30,212 bases of DNA from contig JBHPEA010000014.1 of NCBI GenBank assembly GCA_042577505.1, positions 1 to 30,212 on the forward strand, given 5' to 3'. The DNA comes from JACQSR01 sp042577505 (GTDB lineage: Archaea; Nanobdellota; Nanobdellia; Woesearchaeales; JACQSR01). Under the pieces are notes generated by a model, which had not been told where the DNA came from, ran no database searches, and saw only the letters and a program-made list of their open reading frames with translations. The position numbers were made by a program, and so were the translations under genes. Positions 28,001 through 30,212 of the stretch are shown here, one piece after another (the stretch's first letter is position 1; every line of letters starts with the position of its first letter).

Positions 28001-30212
28001 TTGTAACTCATTGTTGAACTTGGCCAAATATGTCCAAAGTCAACAACATCAAATACATCAGCTTTCTGCCAAGATTGTCCATAGTCTGTTGAGTAATAAG
28101 TTCCATTATTTCTCTTATAAGGTGTGTTAGTGTAATTGGACTTCAGGATGTGGAATGAATTATTCGCATCAGTACTATTTGGACTTGTAACGAAGATTGA
28201 ACAATTTGGTGACGATGTGTTGTTGAAGTCTATTATTGAGAATGTCCAGTTAGGTTCTAATGGAGATTCTGATGGGCTCACGTTTCCAATTAGATAAGCA
28301 TTATCGATTGTGTAATTACCATCGCATCTTACATGTACATATAAGTTATCAGCTGGTTGCCCTTTCTTATGGAACTTGATTATTGGATGGTAAGTAGTAG
28401 ATCCTTGTAGTATATTTATGAAATCATATCTTCTTGAGTTATTTCCATAGACTGCTTCGGTTGCATTTGGTTCTGTTCCTGCGTCTTCATCGAAATAAAT
28501 CATTCTTCCATCGTCGAATATTCCGAAGTCGCCTGAGAATGAGCAAGAGGCATCTACAATTGGAGAATTGTTTATGTTGTAAGAGTAATTTGCATACAAC
28601 ACAAATTCTTCAAGTATCTCTACTGGATCTTTACTATCAAAGACTGTAATGTTTGTATAGAATGGAATTGTGAAGATTCTTGTTTCTGAAGTGTTTGTTC
28701 GACCTCCATCATCTGCACATGTTACATTCCAATAGTGCATTCCACCTAGGAAATTATGGACTGTATAATTTGTTGGGGTTCCATTTGGAGATGAAATTCC
28801 TGATACGTTTACTACACCATCTATGGTGAGGTTACAATCCAAGAGGTTATCAATCCCATTAGTTGCTGTCCAATTGAAATTTATTGAATGTGTTGAGGTA
28901 TTATAATTGTCAATTGGTGAGTTTAGGGTTACATTAGGATCTGTTTGATCAACGTGGAAAATGTAGGTATCGGCAGCACTTACATCTGTTGCCATTGTAC
29001 AATTTACAGCCCAATACTGATTAGCATCTTCTTGAATTCCTGTTACAATAAATGTTGTATTTGTATCATTTGCAGTTGTTCCGTTGCTTTGGTTGTATAT
29101 TCCATTAATATATAATGAACAATTACTCGTAGTATAAAGGAAATCTATGAATTTGAATGTAAAGTTGATGTCTCCATCAGAGTCTGTGTATCCATAATAA
29201 GGTGAAATAAGTGTTACAATGGGGCTTTGAAGGATCAAGACTAGTTCGGATGAGTTTGCATAAGTTGGAGCGCTATCATTTGCTACTGCAATGATTTTGT
29301 AAGTTGCCTCTTCATCAATTAAAGCTAATGCTGGTTCGAGTGAAATTGTAGTTGGAGTGTTGTTAGTTAATGTTCCAGTGTTTCCGATTGAGTATAAACT
29401 TCCATTTTCGTTATATATGTATAAGGTGTAGTAGATTGTTGTGAAGTTTTTATCAATCGCGAGCAGGGTAATGAGCGGAGTAGGATCCTCAATATGTGAA
29501 CCGTTAGCAGGGTATGTTATACTGATGTCAAGGGATTGGGATGTGTTTACACTGAAGTAGACAGAATTGTTTCCTATGTTTCCGAATGAGTCGTTTGCGA
29601 AAACTGTGACATTGTTGATTCCTTCTATTGCAGTGATATTAACAGCTGTGTTGCAAGTATAGAATGTATTAGCTGCACTGTTTAATGAGTACCAGCAAGA
29701 ATCTAGTTCTGACACATCTGTAACAGAGGAATTTAGATTTAATTCATATATATTATATGTTTTGTTCTTTGGAGTGATTATTGTGACAGTTGGAGCTATT
29801 GTATCGACAGTGAAATTTCTTGTTTCTGAGTAATTTATATTGTTATAATCGTCCGAACAGGAGACATTCCAGGAATGTAAACCTTCGCTGAATCCTGATA
29901 CTGAATAATTGGTTGGAGTTCCATTTAGTGCTCCGATATCAGTTACATTCAATACACCATCAATAGATAAATTACAGGATTGATTTTGGTCGTGGTTGTC
30001 AGTTACAGTCCAGTTGAAGTTTATTGTTGGGTATGATGAGTTGTAGTAGTTAACTGGAGCGTTTAATGTTAATTCAGGATAGATTAAGTCAACTAGAGTG
30101 AATGTTCTTCTTGTTACCTCTGAATTATCAGAAGCATCGTATACTATCACTGTCCAAGTTCCAATAATACAGATCAAATACAGGTGTTCCTTCTGTAACA
30201 TTTGATCTCTTA
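13072..30212 (-). CDS. Giant Ig-like-repeat surface protein, >5,690 aa, N-terminus missing
   Basis: One uninterrupted frame runs from the right edge to TAG at 13072-13074. The ATG at 30201 lies in a 55-bp artefact-like repeat, so the real start is outside; residue numbers below count from it. Contents: Ig-like modules of about 95 residues (SINFNWTATD, CNxTIDGVVNVS, HYWNVTCADD, ETRxFTVDT) at about 35-130, 425-515 and a block at 1810-2590, each with two Cys probably forming a disulfide; two concanavalin/LamG-like domains (about 1036-1250 and 1451-1665), each followed by an Fn3-like module; a DNRLRE-type domain (about 2967-3137, WNLSDVPAGVVIESAIMELYL, SWSETGVTWNTRP); a long tandem duplication (about 3343-4822); a Gly-rich hinge; a Ca-binding-like DNDGDGLVDYPEDPGC (about 5495-5511); a Cys-rich TSP1-like segment; three TM helices near the C-terminus; and a KKTKIIKKRKRKVR tail. 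N-x-S/T sequons are extremely dense. Likely an adhesin or surface-layer protein. Confidence 0.88.
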   Translation of the reverse strand, partial: RDQMLQKEHLYLICIIGTWTVIVYDASDNSEVTRRTFTLVDLIYPELTLNAPVNYYNSSYPTINFNWTVTDNHDQNQSCNLSIDGVLNVTDIGALNGTPTNYSVSGFSEGLHSWNVSCSDDYNNINYSETRNFTVDTIAPTVTIITPKNKTYNIYELNLNSSVTDVSELDSCWYSLNSAANTFYTCNTAVNITAIEGINNVTVFANDSFGNIGNNSVYFSVNTSQSLDISITYPANGSHIEDPTPLITLLAIDKNFTTIYYTLYIYNENGSLYSIGNTGTLTNNTPTTISLEPALALIDEEATYKIIAVANDSAPTYANSSELVLILQSPIVTLISPYYGYTDSDGDINFTFKFIDFLYTTSNCSLYINGIYNQSNGTTANDTNTTFIVTGIQEDANQYWAVNCTMATDVSAADTYIFHVDQTDPNVTLNSPIDNYNTSTHSINFNWTATNGIDNLLDCNLTIDGVVNVSGISSPNGTPTNYTVHNFLGGMHYWNVTCADDGGRTNTSETRIFTIPFYTNITVFDSKDPVEILEEFVLYANYSYNINNSPIVDASCSFSGDFGIFDDGRMIYFDEDAGTEPNATEAVYGNNSRRYDFINILQGSTTYHPIIKFHKKGQPADNLYVHVRCDGNYTIDNAYLIGNVSPSESPLEPNWTFSIIDFNNTSSPNCSIFVTSPNSTDANNSFHILKSNYTNTPYKRNNGTYYSTDYGQSWQKADVFDVVDFGHIWPSSTMSYNASSGLYESDYLMHVDSIGNHTYNITCTKPSHFPLSENETVTAEDNAAPFVQITLIAPNPAELQTENVTVQWVASDFTLDDYKINVSYPNGTLLTETSLFEFYLTSTQLVVTGNYTLYAWANDSAGLIGNHSTILEVRDTKPPSVTTLVPAQNTTYNNTYTIEIAADVTDYSNIDTVLANITYPNGTIEQITLSNTTGDKYNTSYTIPYLKGQYNITIIANDTFGNTNATETTYFNLIDQTPPLVYLLHPWGFSHPGHYHEECVPVDITVDITDLTEVDTFYANVTFPNQSTSVIVTDFGYGLGSDDFETDTEGTNWEHKNVTSDGQTCFTDIDNSTPGKVHIVLDGGTGPSSARCGYNSLKKPNGNFDVNVSFNISTIEDDGLFSFRSNSDETIQPSGLRVFVDVQKISGTNYYIFGYNNGTTTYQENIPTTDTSGMLRIRRFNMTTTGVPTFNLYYWNNSNSSWVESSFGDIQIPGSLRTQFIQFYAASISSNFGIINITLDDFQISGDNHTFAMFNQTCDTGTYNVSIWANDTLGYVNDTEKSIFEIEEVNDPPSRPVIAEPDVGDIINDIFNITWGTVIDDENHNVRFNITLLNPDGSNNVTLVSNYGDINTTYYEWNTTQHADGLYQIRIVVYENETAEGLYNSDTLAGNFTIDNNPPNVIVIYPLNHTLPQNNEVPLVLNNTDIGMLSSIYANVTTPNGTLYQVFGFDKALQSDDFNNNSINTSWEFRNDSVTPGQTCYADINGTVEGKAFLQIGGSDQEGASTSCGLSSLKISDGDFDMNITFNITHFGNDTYLILRSNNERSLLSAGIRVVSAIHRKVDGSYEYVFAAINSSGLVIINEIPTTDTYGKLRIKRSNVTEGTPVFDLYYWNNTGNNWVQGISSLQMPESERTQFVHIYPESNYGTINATVDSFYTDGDNFCVGIFNYSSQIGQYNVSIFVNDSVGHVNDTETTTFHIIRINTPPSNPQLINPATNSYANNIKNITWNTISDGEGDPLRFNITLLNPNSSINSTIVTEYGDNTSTYYEWNTTGYEDGQYIIRVTVYENDTIEGYSTSGITGLFYVDNTPPSLTIEYPADNFNTSTNTINFNWSVTDTIDNNISCNLIINGTVNATIYSNISTNYSVSNISDGLHYWNVTCTDDGGNANSSEIRIFTVDTTEPSITLNFPVDNYNSSSSSINFNWTATDNLRTDLACNITLDGIVNVTGVSTQNGTPANYTVGNLTDGTHYWNVTCADDLGNVNISETRSFFVDTSFPSLTINAPEDYFNTSSTSVVFNWTASNGEDPVLDCNITVDGVVNVSNKPSPNATPTFQIISNFADGVHYWNISCADDSGNANISDTRTFTVDTQDPSITINAPEDNYNSSSSSIVFNWTAYDGLSNDLSCNITINDIVNVSDISSQNGTPTNYTISSFADGTYYWNISCADNAGNVNTSETRSFRVDTADPNVTLVIPIDYYNTSNVNLTFTCNATNVELTNITLYHNINGTFIANQTTIVSGASAEVSFNVSNIPDGSYVWNCEAYDVVNNNAFAPANRTFTVDTTEPTITLNAPEDNFNSSFPIINLNWTTTDNLDPSLTCNITINNVVNVSNIDSASSTPTNYSILGFADGTYYWNITCWDEHNNTNTSETRSFRVDTADPNVTLVSPIDYYNTSNVNLTFTCNATNVELTNITLYHNIGGSFVANQTIAVSGTTAEVSFNVTNIPDGTYVWNCEAYDDVDNNAFAPENRTFTVDTTEPTITLNAPEDNFTTSSTSVIFNWTASNGQDPVLDCNITVNGVVNVSNKPSPNATPTFQIISNFANGTYYWNVSCADDSGNVNTSETRVFTVDLSQPYVSIISPANNTYDNNGDVMFRYNVTGPLNISNCSLYLNDTIVNTSSSITKGTTLMFDVYDLSEGTYPWYITCTDSLGNPGNSSIYSIIVEYPVNYTNETLIINETIQTANGSSISATIELVDLGSGETDTNTTSGQVANISSGIYNIKITPTNLTIREIFIHNISITENITDIIDLDNFDTTEYDFVSTYAINPKLMGYKSINITVNATTGDAFICSSWNFTSRTCTDDQWQKVGNYQPGQEYILTLYNNFSVAFVEGNMSINLINVDDFLIRNNQTKIAENGSVIDVLLIPENHSIKNITISSHNSLNISNDLKVGGINNRTGWIYNLLLDPTELNFINATINKNASNRSTSVWKCLQYNYSESICYVDHIFIANITPNEIYTIHINTTDPVFFEQPDDVAGNDTFIDEKTPTTNYGTNANLNVDPRTGKTKRAMITWNLSDVPAGVVIESAIMELYLLTDAGAALNTDVVRITQSWSETGVTWNTRPTFDATVYDTILVGGTLGWYSWNITTLVTEWYNGTYTNLGLYVKPTTENAGNANDEKTFYSSDEATLTTLRPKLNITWSEYQSPNVTLNSPAPGFQNDSFSLTNITFNCSVTDNVNISNISLYITNASNESFILNTTTNLSGTSNSTTWNLTLGVGNYTWNCLAYDTSGNSDWGDANRTILLNYTVPDNPPYWSNNQSNVVATYSPSIQSYFNITWEDDFNVSTVWFESNISLSPDNYSMNNITNITYNYSGILPAGTWYWKSYANDTSNQWNETDTWIFTINKATTEINLTLAGNDSNITVEAGSNVLFNVTLTPISGFSYLYEDTTLLYNATTPFSYNKQYTVPGTYVIKANYSGNENYTSATETHNLTVVDTTDPVISIITPLDNDLLGWTIALRANVTDFNLDSIWYEVRNGTVSAAVIDSGSMNNIGGDIYNGTLYTNDSWPYLNSSLNSTNLTFVVYANDSSGNVINASTYWTLDNSKPSIQFITPMQNGSYYNSSFNLEIFLANHLLNYSNYTIVGGQSNSTVLSQSTFTWNDFVNISALADGNYTITVFAQDFVGNNNTKSSWFVVDTIPPVVDETNETGWVPPTPANDSYTNVDTQTFNMTCNDSNGISNVWIDFNGTINSTPTNAANAYWWTFTLAEGTYVYTAYCNDTAGNVNYTETRTVNIDLSAPYWTDNKTSPASGVTYSPGANYQFNITWIDNYVLDTIYFEQNFTAALNNNTPSGSNGNEYYYDVSNLGAGTYVWRSYANDTAGNDNLSDQWTFVVSQATTILTLTPSPGWGVINNTQTNISCTANNAEVNISLYRNGTYVNSSVSGTVSDVQTLAVGTYNYTCNTTGSQNYTAAAESNNLVVSLKNASACSLTFDPVSGQTYPVNLNVTCSCTNPDATPNLYRDGQNVTSENATIVDLAAGTYNYVCNVSETVNWTSATNSSAYTINQAATVVNLTLNGNESNLTLTYPETVTAIFWTNILTSTLYREGADVSSENNTPVVLGVSTYNYTVYNAGNENYTSSFKTFFVTVQQNTSTCTLDVTSSPVVYGTQVMANCSCTNPEETPNLYRDGQNVTSENASYVTLAAADYYYVCNVSSSQNYSSATADGWINVTQATTEINLTLNGNDSNITVEAGSNVLFNVTLTPISGFSYLYEDTTLLNNDTTPFSYNKQYTVPGTYVIKANYSGNENYTSATETHNLTVVDTTDPVISIITPLDNDLLGWTIALRANVTDFNLDSIWYEIRNGTVSAAVIDSGSMNNIGGDIYNGTLYTNDSWPYLNSSLNSTNLTLVVYANDSSGNVINASTYWRLDNSKPSIQFITPMQNGSYYNESFNLEIFLANHLLNYSNYTIVGGQNNATVLSQSTFTWNDFVNISSLADGNYTITVYAQDFVGNNNTKSSWFVVDTIPPVINETNETGWVPPTPENNSYTNVDTQTFNMTCNDSNGISNVWIDFNGTINSTPFNADNAYWWTFTLAEGTYTYTAYCNDTAGNVNYTETRTLNVDLSSPYWTDNKTSPATGVTYSPGANYQFNITWIDNYVLDTIYFEQNFTAALNNDTPSGSNGNEYYYDVSDLAAGTYVWRSYANDTASNDNLTDQWIFVVSKATTVLTLSPDPAWSVINTTQTNISCSANNAEVNISLYRNGTYVNSSVGGTVSDVQTLGVGTYNYTCNTSGSQNYTAAAESNDLIINTKFVPNCSLSFDPVSGQVYPVNLNVSCSCDSPEADASLYRDGANVTYEIDTIVNLAAGNYTYVCNVTETVNYSSATNSSLYTINKNATTINLTLNGNDSNITVEAGSSPNYNVELSPIDGFSYLYEDTTLLKNDTTPFNFSKQYTTTGVYAIKANYSGNENYTSSSETHYLTVQDTTDPTVSVYVNDTSVIYGIEGVFIDWNVSDYNIDYTIINITYPNGTLLYSSTNASIDIILDPSNLTAIGQYNITIYANDTSGNSNITYTSFTVIDNVNPLIEFVSPTPSNNTNTNIQTQIINVTHTESFPDTLTIVIDGVVNQTINYTGPYTNISITFPEGTHTYNITINDTTGNFNYTETRTIIVDLSDPAISLNLNDSTLEYGVENVLIDWNITDLYINSKLINITYPNNTVLTISTNDLLDILLTPSNLTTLGNYTITLFGNDTAGNNDTLISNFTVSDTTPPSVFDVIPTNSSYFKQQDEIEIGANVTDLHSIVSVFANITLDNGTLVTVPLSYTSGNKYNASYTIPEDIGVYNITIYANDSTGNLGNSTQVQIDILTRVIFNVSVIDANSSGVNSTWTAYYQNDTVAFNSSQTGNYSQYLPDLLLNFRFYAHDDDIRLDLNGINVSQCSGKVVGIDEHNEHSEYLITYGLTSECNFSSATLYIYYDDVGYSNEDYLQLHTCSNYNFSQRICNATYVDISSSSTQNKSGNYFSTTVTSFSAFSVKQSTVPSGGSGGGGRKKIEECRDKKDNDGDGLVDYPEDPGCVSRYDPLEYEAPIENCTENWMCVGWDECIDGLESRVCFDVNRCGTEESKPATDRECEIQVPEPEPTLPEEEKPEEIIKPSPVAPKDCSWIYIFVGAHLLLIIVFLLLIETLHLVEKKENRKLKREHFWIKVILTIMLIALLLVLQLCPLSHFFKGSFLNIPTNYWIYIFLFLYFLLIIFWECLFTKKTKIIKKRKRKVR
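13668..13736 (-). other. Ca-binding-like DxDGDG motif of the giant protein
   Basis: The segment encodes KDNDGDGLVDYPEDPGC, a thrombospondin-type-3-like Asp loop framed by two cysteines, found near membrane anchors of many archaeal surface proteins. It follows a GGSGGGG hinge and precedes a Cys/Trp motif (CTENWMCVGWDEC) resembling TSP1. Together they mark the membrane-proximal stalk. Confidence 0.6.
15735..17690 (-). repeat. Long intragenic repeat, C-terminal-side copy
   Basis: About 1.95 kb here is near-identical to 18216-20171, at a constant offset of about 2,481 bases. Matching landmarks include the sequence encoding SKPSIQFITPMQNGSYYN, the ETNETGWVPPTP segment and WTDNKTSPA. Differences are scattered base changes, with few amino-acid changes, indicating a recent segmental duplication within the gene. 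Confidence 0.8.
18216..20171 (-). repeat. Long intragenic repeat, N-terminal-side copy
   Basis: Partner of 15735-17690. The two copies are separated by about 0.5 kb encoding further Cys-containing modules (NLYRDGQNVTSEN type), themselves relatives of modules inside the repeats. Part of the unit (NDSNITVEAGS, GFSYLYEDTTLL) recurs a third time near 15420-15700. Confidence 0.8.
20800..21310 (-). other. DNRLRE-type domain within the giant protein
   Basis: The segment encodes TFIDEKTPTTNYGTNANLNV, RAMITWNLSDVP, ESAIMELYLL and QSWSETGVTWNTRP, then YNGTYTNLGLYVKP. This is the recognisable pattern of the DNRLRE/disaggregatase-related beta domain of secreted archaeal and bacterial proteins, thought to be a carbohydrate-binding or structural module. 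It occurs once here, unlike the repeated Ig-like modules. Confidence 0.65.
22440..24780 (-). repeat. Block of about eight Ig-like modules, about 280 bp each
   Basis: Successive modules begin with TITLNAPEDNFN-like strands, contain NFNWTA, CNITIxxxVNVS and a YYWNxSCADDxGN strand, and end ETRxFTVDT. Two modules of a different type (LTFTCNATNVELTNITLYHN) are interspersed. Some pairs are nearly identical at the DNA level (for example around 22600-23090 and 23500-24160), a sign of ongoing unequal recombination. Confidence 0.75.
25215..25850 (-). repeat. Second LamG-like domain of the giant protein
   Basis: It encodes a paralog of the domain at about 26450-27095: both start QSDDF/GSDDF, contain GQTCYADIN/GQTCFTDID, CGLSSLK/CGYNSLK, FDLYYWNN/FNLYYWNN, and end with a DNFC/DNHTF segment. 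The fold looks like a concanavalin/LamG beta-sandwich, perhaps glycan binding. Its 3' part includes the 55 bp repeated at the window edge. Confidence 0.6.
26450..27095 (-). repeat. First LamG-like domain of the giant protein
   Basis: Paralog of 25215-25850 (see motifs there). It is more diverged than the 2-kb duplication, so it reflects an older event. Each copy is followed by an Fn3-like module starting NDPPSRPVI or NTPPSNPQL. Confidence 0.6.
30158..30212. repeat. 55-bp exact copy of 25372-25426 at the window edge
   Basis: The last 55 bases match 25372-25426 without mismatch, and the match stops at 30157 (a against t). The copy is read in a different frame: at 25 kb it encodes TEGTPVFDLYYWN, here LQKEHLYLICIIG. 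An exact 55-base terminal overlap equals a common assembly k-mer length, so this is probably a graph-branch end and not a real gene start. Confidence 0.85.

Noticed and set aside
30199..30201. ATG at 30199-30201 as the start of the giant protein
   Set aside because: It is within the 55-bp edge repeat, read out of the frame used by the genuine copy, with no signal peptide following; the frame is also open to the window edge.
13072..30212. Plus-strand frames inside the giant gene (for example 15044-15316, 20915-21241, 26765-27136)
   Set aside because: They are antisense shadows of a repetitive, biased reading frame, lack promoters or ribosome binding sites and resemble one another only because the gene repeats.

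Overview
The window is archaeal, most likely from an uncultivated, AT-rich DPANN-type lineage (Woesearchaeota/Pacearchaeota-like; an inference). Evidence: an archaeal-type 16S-tRNA-Ala-23S operon on the minus strand; BRE/TATA boxes (repeatedly a TTTATAAA core, often after CGAAA) about 28-34 bases before start codons; oligo-T stretches after genes; a 35-codon gene for ribosomal protein eL41; and a very large, sequon-rich surface protein. The last 55 bases (30158-30212) are an exact copy of 25372-25426 in a different reading frame, so the right edge looks like an assembly-graph contig end.

Layout. 1-470: 3' part of an unrecognised + strand gene. 474-1343: unrecognised minus-strand gene, divergent from 1440-3152 (+), a membrane-anchored glycoside-hydrolase-like TIM-barrel protein with a Cys-rich motif and an Asp/Pro linker. 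About 3251-8640: the rRNA operon on the minus strand (promoter near 8605, 16S, tRNA-Ala(UGC), 23S, oligo-T terminator near 3230). 8649-11822: small minus-strand units: a one-TM 104-aa protein, eL41 followed by a 200-aa unknown, a secreted 209-aa unknown, and a thioredoxin-CcdA/DsbD-type fusion. 11878-30212: a three-gene minus-strand operon: a giant (>5,690 aa, 5'-incomplete) Ig-like-repeat surface protein, a two-TM protein with a Lys/Pro-rich tail, and a coiled-coil protein.

The main result is that each mature RNA of the rRNA operon is interrupted, by two kinds of intron. tRNA-Ala has a 41-nt intron in the T-loop (59/60) with a textbook bulge-helix-bulge (BHB) motif. The 16S has a 109-nt BHB intron at E. 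coli position 793/794, inside the universal ATTAGATACCC motif. The 23S has a 374-nt group I intron after U1931, with a pairable P1/P10 and recognisable P/Q/R/S core elements and no homing-endonuclease ORF. Ribosome production here would need both the tRNA-splicing endonuclease/ligase pathway and RNA self-splicing.

Second point of interest: the giant protein ends in three TM helices and a basic tail and is followed, with stop and start codons abutting, by a membrane protein with a basic tail and a soluble coiled-coil protein. This could be one envelope-spanning adhesion or cell-cell contact apparatus (inference). The neighbouring extracytoplasmic thioredoxin-CcdA fusion could serve the paired cysteines of the Ig-like repeats.
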